A stretch of DNA of 64,000 nucleotides. Origin: Flavobacteriales bacterium. GTDB lineage: Bacteria; Bacteroidota; Bacteroidia; Flavobacteriales_F; PHOS-HE28. The notes below the pieces were generated by a model. That model was not told the origin of the DNA and did not search any database. It was given only the letters and a program-made list of their open reading frames with translations. Position numbers and translations under genes: made by a program. Positions within the stretch are counted from its first letter, which is position 1. Every line of letters starts with the position of its first letter. Location of the stretch: contig JAGFIV010000130.1 in NCBI GenBank assembly GCA_024103275.1, forward strand, positions 1-64,000, given 5' to 3'. Positions 36,400 through 44,086 of the stretch are shown piece after piece.

Positions 36400-37338
36400 A
36401 TGATCTTATGGATCGCCTTCATCGCCTTCCTCATCGGGGCGTTGGTCCTCGACCTCGGGGTGTTCAACAAAGATCCGCACGTGATCTCCACCAAGGAGGC
36501 AGGCACCTGGACGGCGATCTGGGTGGGCTGCGCGGCGTTGTTTTCCGGCGTGGTGTACCTGGCCTTTGAACACGGTTGGGTGGACAACCCCACCCACCTC
36601 ACCCCGGGCACCGCCGTGGTGAAATACATCACCGGTTACCTGATCGAGCTGTCGCTCAGCGTGGACAACATCTTCATCATCGCGTTGATCTTCTCCTCCT
36701 TTGCCATCCCGCGCCAATACCAGCACGAGGTGTTGTTCTACGGCGTGCTGGGTGCCGTGGTGTTCCGCGCGGTGATGATCCTGTTCGGCGTGGCGCTGAT
36801 CAACAAGTTCAGCTGGATCATCTACGTGTTCGGCGTCTTCCTGATCTTCACCGCCATCCGCATGCTCTTCCACAAGGAGGAGCAGTTCGACCCGCGCAAG
36901 TCCAGGACCTTCCGGGTCGTGCGCCGGTTCTACCCGGTGACCCGCGAATTCCAGGAGGACAAGTTCTTCATCCGCAAGCGGGGCCTGCGCCTGGCCACCC
37001 CACTATTCGTGGCGCTGGTCATCATCGAGGTGAGCGACATCTTCTTCGCGGTGGACAGCATCCCCGCCATCCTGGCCATCACGGCCGACCCGTTCATCGT
37101 GTTCAGCTCGAACATCCTGGCAGTGATGGGCCTGCGCTCGATGTTCTTCCTGATCGACAGCATGCTGTCGAAGTTCAAGTACATCAACTACAGCCTGGTG
37201 GCCATCCTCGGTTTCGTGGGCGTGAAGATGCTGCTCTCCCATACCGTGGACATCCCCGAATGGCTGTCGCTGGGCGTGATCGTGGTGGCCTTGGGCGCGG
37301 GGATCGGCGCATCGCTCAGGGCGGCGCGCACCGCATGA
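36400..37338 (+). CDS. TerC-family integral membrane protein
   Basis: A 312-residue protein with about nine helices and the two TerC signature segments: ELSLSVDNIFIIALIFSSF in the third helix and FFAVDSIPAILAI in the sixth, each with the conserved Asp. TerC proteins are linked to metal-ion homeostasis, including manganese export and metal loading of exported proteins, and to tellurite resistance. ATG 36400 gives the family's usual N-terminus (ILWIAFIAFLIGALVLDLGV). It is separated from the nitric-oxide-type cluster by its own gap and by that cluster's promoter. Confidence 0.92.
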   Translation: MILWIAFIAFLIGALVLDLGVFNKDPHVISTKEAGTWTAIWVGCAALFSGVVYLAFEHGWVDNPTHLTPGTAVVKYITGYLIELSLSVDNIFIIALIFSSFAIPRQYQHEVLFYGVLGAVVFRAVMILFGVALINKFSWIIYVFGVFLIFTAIRMLFHKEEQFDPRKSRTFRVVRRFYPVTREFQEDKFFIRKRGLRLATPLFVALVIIEVSDIFFAVDSIPAILAITADPFIVFSSNILAVMGLRSMFFLIDSMLSKFKYINYSLVAILGFVGVKMLLSHTVDIPEWLSLGVIVVALGAGIGASLRAARTA

Positions 37339-37470
37339 CCCGTGCATGCCCGTGCTTCCGGGGTATGGCCTTGCCGCTCCTCCCCGCCCGCCATGCGCAT
37401 CCCCCAGCCGCCAATGCACGGAACCACCCAATAAAAGTACCGGCATGCTTTTATTCCCGATCGCGAGGTT

Positions 37471-37478
37471 TACCTTTG
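37471..37478 (+). promoter_or_regulatory. -7 promoter box for the DUF2249/RIC gene
   Basis: TACCTTTG within TTTACCTTTGCGCC, a 14-base phrase that occurs identically upstream of the marR efflux operon (43592-43605). It lies 30 bases before ATG 37509. Confidence 0.65.
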
Positions 37479-37508
37479 CGCCACTTCCACACTATTTAGA
37501 ATCATTCC

Positions 37509-39185
37509 ATGGAAACTGTCACCGAGAACATCCTTGATGTCACCCAACTGGCGCCGATGGTGAAGCACAGCACCATCTTCAGCCGCATCGCCCAGCTGAA
37601 GCCCGGCGAGAGCCTGACCATCCACAACGACCACGACCCGGTGCCCCTGCGCTACCAATTGCAGGCCCAGCACGGCACCGATGCCTACGGCTGGGAATAC
37701 CTGGAGCAGGGTCCCCAATGGTGGAAGGTGAAGATCACCAGCCACAAGGCGGCCGGTGCGACGGAGGACAACGTGCTGGACGTGACCAAGCTGGCACCGA
37801 ACGTGAAGCACAGCACCATCTTCAACCGCATTGCGCAACTGAAGGAGGGTGAGAGCCTGGTGATCCACAACGACCACGACCCGGCCCCCTTGCGCTACCA
37901 GTTGGCGCATACGCACCAGGACACGGTGGCCTGGGAATACCTGGAGCAAGGGCCCGAATGGTGGAAGGTGAAGCTGACCAAGCGCGCGCCGCAGAATGAG
38001 AAGGGCCGCAACATCCTGGACGTGACCAAGCTGCCCCCGCACGAGAAGCACCCCACCATCTTCAGCCGCATCGAGGCGCTGCAAGGGGGTGAAAGCCTGA
38101 CCATCCACAACGACCACGACCCCGTGCCGCTACGCCACCACTTGGAGGCCCAGTATGGCCCGGTGTTCGACTGGGAATACCTGGAGCAAGGCCCCCAGTG
38201 GTGGAAGGTGAAGATCACGCGCAAGATCGCGGGCGGTGCCGCAGGGGAGAACATCCTGGACGTGACCAAGCTGGCGCCCCGCGAGAAGCACCCCACCATC
38301 TTCAGCCGCTACCACGCCCTGCAGGAAGGTGAAAGCCTGACCATCCACAACGACCATGACCCCAAGCCGCTGTACTACCAGATGCAGGGCGAGATGGGCG
38401 ACGTGTTCACCTGGGAATACCTGGAGCAAGGCCCCAGGTGGTGGCGCGTGAAGATCACCAAACGCCCCAGCACGGGGAGCGTGGAGACCCTGGGCGAGAT
38501 CGTGGCCAAGGACATGCGCAAGACCGAGGTGTTCAAGAAATACGACCTGGACTTCTGCTGCAACGGCGGCATGACGGTGAAACAGGCCTGTGACGCCAAG
38601 GGCATCGACTCCACCAAGGTGGAGCAGGAACTGCGCGAGGTGGAGAAGGACCAGGGCAAGACGGCATTGCCCTACAACGATTGGGGCTTGGATTTCCTGG
38701 CCGACTTCATCGTGAACACGCACCACGCCTACCTGCGGAAGAACCTGCCGGAGATCGCCAAGTACAGCGCCAAGGTGGCCACGGTGCACGGCATGAACCA
38801 CCCCGAGCTGCACCAGGTGAACGAGCTGTTCACCAAGGTGAACGCCGAACTGTCGGCCCACATGCAGGAGGAAGAGGCGGTGATGTTCCCGTACATCAAG
38901 CGGCTGGTGGCGGCGAAGAACGCCGGCCAACCGCTGCCGGCCAGCACCATGGGCCGTTTCAAGGATGCGCTGGACGCCTTGGTGGCGGAGCACACCAGCG
39001 TGGGCGGCATGCTGGACGAGATCAACGACCTCACCGACAAGTACACCCTGCCCGGTGATGCATGCGCCAGCTACACCCTGCTGTTCCGCATGCTCAGTGA
39101 GCTGGAGGATGACACGCACATCCACATCGCGCTGGAAAACAACATCCTGTTCCCCAAGGCGGCCGACGTGGAGAAATCATTCTGA
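37509..39185 (+). CDS. Four DUF2249 domains fused to a ScdA/RIC-like iron-sulfur repair protein
   Basis: A 558-residue soluble protein. Residues 7-317 hold four tandem DUF2249 units of about 80 residues. Each runs ILDVTKLAP, a KHxTIF segment, the motif HNDHDPxPL, and WEYLEQGPxWW near its end. Next is a ScdA N-terminal domain with YDLDFCCNGG (Cys350, Cys351), then a hemerythrin-like four-helix domain with several His and Glu (NTHHAYL, HGMNHPEL, LSAHMQEEEAVMFP, HIHIALENNILFP) suited to a di-iron site. RIC proteins repair iron-sulfur clusters damaged by nitric oxide or peroxide. Four DUF2249 domains on one such protein is unusual. It starts a probable NO-stress cluster. Confidence 0.9.
   Translation: METVTENILDVTQLAPMVKHSTIFSRIAQLKPGESLTIHNDHDPVPLRYQLQAQHGTDAYGWEYLEQGPQWWKVKITSHKAAGATEDNVLDVTKLAPNVKHSTIFNRIAQLKEGESLVIHNDHDPAPLRYQLAHTHQDTVAWEYLEQGPEWWKVKLTKRAPQNEKGRNILDVTKLPPHEKHPTIFSRIEALQGGESLTIHNDHDPVPLRHHLEAQYGPVFDWEYLEQGPQWWKVKITRKIAGGAAGENILDVTKLAPREKHPTIFSRYHALQEGESLTIHNDHDPKPLYYQMQGEMGDVFTWEYLEQGPRWWRVKITKRPSTGSVETLGEIVAKDMRKTEVFKKYDLDFCCNGGMTVKQACDAKGIDSTKVEQELREVEKDQGKTALPYNDWGLDFLADFIVNTHHAYLRKNLPEIAKYSAKVATVHGMNHPELHQVNELFTKVNAELSAHMQEEEAVMFPYIKRLVAAKNAGQPLPASTMGRFKDALDALVAEHTSVGGMLDEINDLTDKYTLPGDACASYTLLFRMLSELEDDTHIHIALENNILFPKAADVEKSF
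37527..38459 (+). repeat. Four tandem coding repeats (DUF2249)
   Basis: Unit starts are at 37527, 37770, 38010 and 38250, so the period is 243, then 240 and 240 bases. The segments around CATCCACAACGACCA and GAATACCTGGAGCA are nearly identical in all four, pointing to duplication within the gene followed by modest divergence. Confidence 0.88.
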
Positions 39186-39199
39186 TGCCCTGGACCGAG

Positions 39200-39252
39200 A
39201 AAGGCGCGGAGCTGCGGTGGACCGCCTTTACCCATGCAGGCTCCGCGCCTTT
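39200..39252. promoter_or_regulatory. Long inverted repeat between the RIC and DUF1858/DUF2249 genes
   Basis: AAAGGCGCGGAGC (39200-39212) and GCTCCGCGCCTTT (39240-39252) are a perfect 13-bp inverted repeat. The 27-base interior contains a second small hairpin, GCGGT/ACCGC (39214-39225). A third palindrome, AGCCGGGA/TCCCGGCT, follows at 39286-39302. The placement suits a terminator or attenuator between the RIC gene and the 39324-42201 operon, but no T tract follows and the role is inferred. Confidence 0.5.
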
Positions 39253-39323
39253 GCGGCCTTGGACCCACCTTTCCGCGAACCGCGCAGCCGGGATTCCCGG
39301 CTGATCGGCACCCGACCAAGCCC

Positions 39324-40142
39324 ATGCTGAAGATCGATGCCAACACCAAGATCTCGCACCTGCTGCGGGAGAATCCCGATGCGCTGGAGGCCATCGTGGG
39401 CTTGTCGCCGAAGTTCACCAAGCTGCGCAATCCCTTGCTTCGCAAGCTGATGGCCTCGCGCACCACCATCGGCATGGCCAGCAAGATCGGGGGCTGCAAG
39501 CCGGAGGACTTCTTCGCCAAGCTGCGGCCCTTGGGCTTCGAGGTGAACACGGAGGAGGAGGAGGTGGCGGAAGAAGCCTTGGAGGCGGCCCCGATGCCGG
39601 CGTTCATGAAGCAGCTGAAGCCCACGGACGTGGTGGACCTGGACGTGCGCCCCATCCTGAACGCAGGCCAGGACCCGTTCAACCTGATCCTGAAGCAGGT
39701 TGGCGGGCTGGCACCGGGCCAGGCGCTGAAGATCATCAACGACTTCGACCCCATCCCCTTGGTGCAGCTGCTGGAGAAGCGCGGCTTCGAGACCTACGGC
39801 GAAGTGCTGGACGGCGGCATCTTCCACACCTACTTCTTCAAGGGCGACGAAGTGCGCATGGGCAGCGCCAAGGCCGAGCGCCGCAGTGCGGACTGGGAGG
39901 AAAAGCTGAAGCACTACGAGGGACGCATGAAGGAGATCGACGTGCGCGCCCTGGAGATGCCCCTGCCGATGATGACCATTCTGGAGGAGTTGGACCAGCT
40001 GCCGGCAGGCCATGCGCTCTATGTCAACCACAAGCGCATCCCCATGTTCCTGCTGCCCGAGCTGGAGGACCGCAAATTCGACTACCGCAGCTGGGAGATC
40101 GAGGAAGGCAACGTGAAGATGCTGATCTTCAGCAAGGCGTAA
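39324..40142 (+). CDS. DUF1858-DUF2249 protein
   Basis: A 272-residue soluble protein. The N-terminal DUF1858 domain (IDANTKISHLLRENPDALEA ... IGMASKIGGC, residues 2-58) resembles the small helical domain often joined to DUF2249, RIC or hybrid-cluster proteins. Two DUF2249-like units follow, the first with VVDLDVRPIL and NDFDPIPLVQLLEKRGF, the second with EIDVRALEMPLP and VNHKRIPMFLLPELEDR. DUF2249 is suspected to bind or deliver a redox or metal cofactor, but no reaction is established. The gene lies directly against the NnrS-like gene (no gap). Confidence 0.82.
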   Translation: MLKIDANTKISHLLRENPDALEAIVGLSPKFTKLRNPLLRKLMASRTTIGMASKIGGCKPEDFFAKLRPLGFEVNTEEEEVAEEALEAAPMPAFMKQLKPTDVVDLDVRPILNAGQDPFNLILKQVGGLAPGQALKIINDFDPIPLVQLLEKRGFETYGEVLDGGIFHTYFFKGDEVRMGSAKAERRSADWEEKLKHYEGRMKEIDVRALEMPLPMMTILEELDQLPAGHALYVNHKRIPMFLLPELEDRKFDYRSWEIEEGNVKMLIFSKA

Positions 40143-41438
40143 ATGATCGGCTCCCCGCTCGCCAGCGCCGCACGCACCACCTCGTGGAAGGTGGTGATCC
40201 CCTTCTACGTCTATGCTGCGATCTCCTTCCTGGCGGGCACCCTGCTGCTGCTCTTCTCGCATGACGCCTTCAAGGGCCACTACTTCCAGCCGCACATCCT
40301 CGCGGTGACGCACACCATGGCGCTGGGCTGGGGCACCATGATCATCCTCGGGGCCAGCCACCAGTTGTTCCCGGTGCTGATCGAGACCGATCTGCACAGC
40401 GAGAAGCTCGCCTATGCCTCCTTCCTGCTGGCGGGCACCGGCATCCCGCTGCTGATCTACGCCTTCTACCGGTTCAACATGGGTGCCGTGGCCCAACTGG
40501 GCGGCAGCCTGGTGGTGGGCGCGGTGCTTTGCTACCTGGCCAACATCTTCATCAGCATCAGTAAGAGCAAGCGTGAGAACGTGCACGCCGTGTTCGTCTT
40601 CACCGCCGCGCTTTGGCTGCTGGTGACCGTGGCGCTGGGCCTGACCCTGGTGGTCAACTTCACGGGCACGCACCAGCTGCTGCCCCGCGGTTCGCTGCAC
40701 TACCTGGGCCTGCACGCCCACTTGGGCATCGTGGGGTGGTTCCTGCTGCTGGTGTTGGGCGTGGGCTCGCGCCTGATCCCCATGTTCCTGATCAGCAAGT
40801 ACACCAACACGCGGGTGCTTTGGGCCATCTACCTCCTGGTGAACGCGGCGCTGGTGGGCTATGCCGTGCTCTTCCTGTACTTCCCGAAGACGGGCCTCAA
40901 CACCATCCCGGCGGTGCTGGTGTTGGCGGCACTGTTGCTCTTTGCCTGGTTCTGCCGCAAGGCCTTCCTGGCGCGCATCCGCAAGAAAGTGGACCACCAG
41001 ATGAAGGTGTCGCTGCTTTCGGTGGGCCTGCTGGTGCTGCCCACGCTGGTGCTGCTGGCGCTGATCGGCATCTTGACGGCCACTGGCCGCGAGCACACCG
41101 GGGTGACGCTGCTCTACGGCTTCACCATCTTCTTCGGCTGGATCACCGCGATCATCCTGGGCATGACCTTCAAGACGCTGCCCTTCATCGTGTGGAACAA
41201 GGTGTACCGCCCGCGGGCCTACATCGGCAAGATGCCCAGCCCCAAGGACCTCTTCAGCGACCGCGTCTTCGTGGCCATGGCCTTCACCTATCTGGCCGGT
41301 TTCATCGGCTTCGCGGCGGGCATCCTGGCCGTTTCATCGGGGCTGCTGCAGCTGGGCTCGGCCCTGCTGCTGGCAGCGGCCGTGCTGTACAACTGGAACA
41401 TCGGAAAGATGGTGACCCAAAAGAAATTCAACACATGA
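40143..41438 (+). CDS. 12-helix NnrS / heme-copper-oxidase-subunit-like membrane protein
   Basis: A 431-residue integral membrane protein with about twelve helices. Histidines sit at helix positions that could bind heme: HILAVTHTMALGWG (His51, His57), GASHQLFPV (His73), and HYLGLHAHLGIVGW in the middle. This arrangement resembles the NnrS family and single-subunit relatives of cytochrome oxidase subunit I, found next to nitric-oxide-handling genes. It may sense, bind or protect against NO, or act in oxidase assembly; the choice cannot be made from sequence. It overlaps the next gene by ATGA. Confidence 0.75.
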   Translation: MIGSPLASAARTTSWKVVIPFYVYAAISFLAGTLLLLFSHDAFKGHYFQPHILAVTHTMALGWGTMIILGASHQLFPVLIETDLHSEKLAYASFLLAGTGIPLLIYAFYRFNMGAVAQLGGSLVVGAVLCYLANIFISISKSKRENVHAVFVFTAALWLLVTVALGLTLVVNFTGTHQLLPRGSLHYLGLHAHLGIVGWFLLLVLGVGSRLIPMFLISKYTNTRVLWAIYLLVNAALVGYAVLFLYFPKTGLNTIPAVLVLAALLLFAWFCRKAFLARIRKKVDHQMKVSLLSVGLLVLPTLVLLALIGILTATGREHTGVTLLYGFTIFFGWITAIILGMTFKTLPFIVWNKVYRPRAYIGKMPSPKDLFSDRVFVAMAFTYLAGFIGFAAGILAVSSGLLQLGSALLLAAAVLYNWNIGKMVTQKKFNT

Positions 41439-41758
41439 ACTTCCGCACCAACAACGAGGAGAAGACCGAAAAGGCCTTCGAGGGCCTGCGCTTCGTGGAC
41501 GACCCCGAGGTGGGCCTCAACGTGGTGGACCTGGGGCTGATCTACGGCCTGGACTTCGAGGACGGGCCCAAACGGGTGACCTGCCTGATGACCTTCACCA
41601 CCGAATTCTGTCCCATGGGCGAATCCATCCAGGCCAACGTGACCGAATCGCTGAAGATGTCGTTCCCCGGGGAGGAAGTAGTGGTGAACATCACGTTCGA
41701 CCCGCCGTGGAGCTGGGACATGATCAGCGATGCGGGGCGCGAATTCCTCGGCGGCTAG
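41435..41758 (+). CDS. MIP18/SufT-family iron-sulfur assembly factor
   Basis: A 107-residue cytoplasmic protein of the DUF59 (MIP18) family. It has FVDDPEVGLNVVDLGLIYGL at residues 20-39, the cysteine in TTEFCPMGESI, and a closing FDPPWSWDMISDAGREFLG. SufT and PaaD relatives help place iron-sulfur clusters in target proteins. Here it sits between the NnrS-like gene (ATGA overlap) and the Rrf2 regulator (11-base gap), which fits a repair role after oxidative or nitrosative damage. Confidence 0.88.
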   Translation: MNFRTNNEEKTEKAFEGLRFVDDPEVGLNVVDLGLIYGLDFEDGPKRVTCLMTFTTEFCPMGESIQANVTESLKMSFPGEEVVVNITFDPPWSWDMISDAGREFLGG

Positions 41759-41769
41759 TTGCCTCAGCC

Positions 41770-42201
41770 ATGCTCAGCCCATCCTGCAAGGCAGCCATCA
41801 AGGCGATGGTCTTTCTCGGCTCGCGCCTGGCCTCGGGCCGGCGCAGCAGCGTGAAGGAGGTGGCCTCCTTCATCGGCGGGAACGGACACACCGTGGGCAA
41901 GCTGATGCAGCGGCTGGTGAAGGAGGGGCTGGCATGCAGCGCCAAGGGCCCCAACGGGGGCTTTTACCTGACACCCGGGCAGGCGGCTCTGCCGGTGGTC
42001 CGCATCGTGGAGGCCATTGACGGGCCGGAGGTCTTCAAGCAGTGCGGTCTGGGGCTGAGCACGTGCAGCGACAGCCGCCCCTGCCCTTTCCACGAGGACT
42101 ACAAGCCGATCCGTGAGCAGTTCCGGCAGCTGTGCGAGGGCCGCCGCGTGCAGGACCTGTACGCGGACGTGAACAGCGGGCTGGCCTACCTGGTGGGCTG
42201 A
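41770..42201 (+). CDS. Rrf2-family regulator with three clustered cysteines
   Basis: A 143-residue winged-helix regulator. The N-terminal DNA-binding part includes SVKEVASFIGGNGHTVGKLM and the wing KGPNGGFYL. In the effector region Cys92, Cys99 and Cys105 (QCGLGLSTCSDSRPC) are placed like the [2Fe-2S]/[4Fe-4S] ligands of NsrR or IscR. An NO- or redox-sensing repressor of the adjacent genes is the natural inference. It is the last gene of the 39324-42201 operon, so it may control its own transcription. Confidence 0.87.
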   Translation: MLSPSCKAAIKAMVFLGSRLASGRRSSVKEVASFIGGNGHTVGKLMQRLVKEGLACSAKGPNGGFYLTPGQAALPVVRIVEAIDGPEVFKQCGLGLSTCSDSRPCPFHEDYKPIREQFRQLCEGRRVQDLYADVNSGLAYLVG

Positions 42202-42218
42202 ACCCACCGGCCGGTGCC

Positions 42219-43397
42219 TCACTTCAGCTTCTTCACCATATCCGCCGGTATCCCTTTCCGGTTCACCATGAAGCTCGTGGTCTTGTACCGCACATAGTTC
42301 TTGGTCATGTACAGGTAGCCCTGGTGATCGTTGTCGGTGCCCCACGAGTTCTTCACGATGTACCACTCGTTCCCGGCCTGATCCTTGGCAATGCCGGTGA
42401 TCTGCATGCCGTGGTCGTCCTGCGTGGTGTAGTTGTCGAACGCCTCCTGCCGCAGCTCCGGGGTGATCTTCATCTCCGGCTTCGGGCCGCTGAAGAGGTC
42501 GGCCTTTTGCTCCTTGGTCAGGTCTTCCGCGGGGGTCTCGGGGATCCAGGCAACGCCGTTCTTCCAGCTGAAGGAAGGTTCGCTCACGTCGCCGCCCCAG
42601 GCCACGGTGTATCCGTTGCGCAGCGCGTTGTCGATGATGGTGATCATGTCCTCCATGGGGACGTTCCAGGCCAGTTCCAGGGCCCAGTTGTCGGGCACCA
42701 TCATCATCGTTTTTTGCCAGTACGGCTTGTCGGTCACCGACACGAACTCGTAGTAGTCGTCGGGGTTGATCTTCACCACCTCCTTGGCGAAGCTTTGGGG
42801 CGTGTATGTCTTGCCCTGGTACTTGAAGGTCTCGGGCACCGGGCCGAGGTAGGCATCGAGCACGCTGCTGAACGCCTTCTTCCACACGGGGGTGAGCTTG
42901 CCGCGGTTCGGTGCCTTCACGATGGCCTCCAGCATGCCCTTCAGCACGGCCTGCATCTCGCCGAACTGGTTCTTGGTGGTGCCGTAGTTCAGGCCGGTGT
43001 ACAGTTCCTCCGGGATCGTGCCGTACTTGCGGTACATGTTGATCACATCGTGCGGTTCGCCCCCGTCGCCGTACCCGATGCCGCCGTGCATGCGCACGTA
43101 TGTCTCCGCCTTGTCCTCATAGCTCATGCGGGCGGTGTAGATCTTCGAAAGGTGGATCTCCGGCCCGCCGTTCCTCAGCATCTCGGATTCGATGAAGCTG
43201 TTGGCCGCATAGCTCCAACAGGTGCCCGATGAGGCTTGGTTCTCAACCGGGGTGGCCTCGGCGCTCACCACCGTGGTGAAATGGTAACCGGTGCTGTCGG
43301 TGGCGGTGGCGCTGGTCTTGCGCACCAGGTCATCCTGGGCCGCGAGGGATCCGACGAGGAACAAACAGGCCAACAGGGCCGAAGGACGTATGTGCAT
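42219..43397 (-). CDS. Secreted C1-family (papain-like) cysteine peptidase
   Basis: A 392-residue aminopeptidase C/bleomycin hydrolase-like protein, here with a signal peptide (LLACLFLVGSLAAQ), so it is exported rather than cytoplasmic. The active site is visible as QASSGTCWSYAANSF (Gln54, Cys60), the histidine in DDHGMQITGIA (His329) and the asparagine in VKNSWGT (Asn350). Long insertions separate the Cys and His segments, as in the bleomycin hydrolase group. The wider frame upstream to 43553 lacks protein character. The gene is divergent from the marR efflux operon. Confidence 0.88.
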   Translation of the reverse strand: MHIRPSALLACLFLVGSLAAQDDLVRKTSATATDSTGYHFTTVVSAEATPVENQASSGTCWSYAANSFIESEMLRNGGPEIHLSKIYTARMSYEDKAETYVRMHGGIGYGDGGEPHDVINMYRKYGTIPEELYTGLNYGTTKNQFGEMQAVLKGMLEAIVKAPNRGKLTPVWKKAFSSVLDAYLGPVPETFKYQGKTYTPQSFAKEVVKINPDDYYEFVSVTDKPYWQKTMMMVPDNWALELAWNVPMEDMITIIDNALRNGYTVAWGGDVSEPSFSWKNGVAWIPETPAEDLTKEQKADLFSGPKPEMKITPELRQEAFDNYTTQDDHGMQITGIAKDQAGNEWYIVKNSWGTDNDHQGYLYMTKNYVRYKTTSFMVNRKGIPADMVKKLK

Positions 43398-43575
43398 GCT
43401 GGGGTTCCGTGTGGGCCGGGAAGGCCGTTCAATTTGGTGCGGCAAAATAAAGGGCACGGTGGAAACGGATGCTTCCCGAAAAGCCAAGGATCTTGAAATG
43501 CAACGGCCTTCCTCCTCCTTTCCGCGCACGGCGGCTTGCGGGGATCGCGGCATGGCCCGACATGTTGGTTACATC

Positions 43576-43588
43576 TGAAACTATTTCA
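43576..43588. promoter_or_regulatory. Candidate MarR operator (TGAAA-CTA-TTTCA)
   Basis: A perfect 5-3-5 palindrome just upstream of the -7 box of the marR operon. The dyad continues weakly outward, with GGT at 43567-43569 matching ACC at 43595-43597 inside the -7 box. A repressor bound here would block the promoter. Autoregulation is inferred from position. Confidence 0.5.
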
Positions 43589-43593
43589 CCATT

Positions 43594-43601
43594 TACCTTT
43601 G
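43594..43601 (+). promoter_or_regulatory. -7 promoter box for the marR efflux operon
   Basis: TACCTTTG within TTTACCTTTGCGCC, 14 bases before ATG 43616. The same 14-base phrase precedes the DUF2249/RIC gene. Confidence 0.65.
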
Positions 43602-43615
43602 CGCCCCTTTCACGG

Positions 43616-44086
43616 ATGAACGCCCCGGACGAGGAACCCTTGGGTTATTGGTATGCGCTGATCGGCCAGCAGTACCTGCAGGTCCTGCGCAAGGAATTGG
43701 CCCATCTCGGGCTGGACCGCTGGTATCTGGCGCTGGTGCATCTGGCTGAAGCGGACGGGCCGATGACCCAGCAGGAACTGGCGGACGGGCTGCACCTGGA
43801 CAAGGCGACGATGGTGCGGGCGCTGGACCACCTGGGCGCCGAGGGCTATGTGCGGCGGGAACAATGCCCGAACGACCGCCGGAAGCACCATTTGGCCCTG
43901 CTGCCCAAGGCCAGGCCGGCGATCAAACAGATCAGGGATGCCTACCGGATGGCGAACGACGTGGTCTTTGCGGGCATCAAGGCGAGCGAGAGAAAACGGA
44001 TCATGGACCAGATCAAGCCGATGCTGGACCGGTTGAAAAAAGCGGAGCAGGCCATGGAGGCCCCGACAAGCAAAACGCACAAATGA
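43616..44086 (+). CDS. MarR-family transcriptional regulator
   Basis: A 156-residue winged-helix repressor. The recognition region is MTQQELADGLHLDKATMVRA and the wing LGAEGYVRREQCPNDRRKHH, with the conserved Asp-Arg at its tip. It is the first gene of a four-gene efflux operon and overlaps the adaptor gene by ATGA, so it very likely represses the pump until an inducing small molecule binds. ATG 43616 follows a perfect -7 box; the open frame back to 43469 is not used. Confidence 0.92.
   Translation: MNAPDEEPLGYWYALIGQQYLQVLRKELAHLGLDRWYLALVHLAEADGPMTQQELADGLHLDKATMVRALDHLGAEGYVRREQCPNDRRKHHLALLPKARPAIKQIRDAYRMANDVVFAGIKASERKRIMDQIKPMLDRLKKAEQAMEAPTSKTHK

Noticed and set aside
39228-41096. 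622-codon minus-strand open frame over the DUF1858/NnrS-like genes
   Set aside because: It is a shadow of two well-supported plus-strand genes. The translation is His/Gln/Val-rich, typical of antisense of high-GC coding DNA.
43469-43615. Upstream extension of the MarR protein
   Set aside because: It would place the promoter and candidate operator inside the coding region. The family N-terminus fits ATG 43616.
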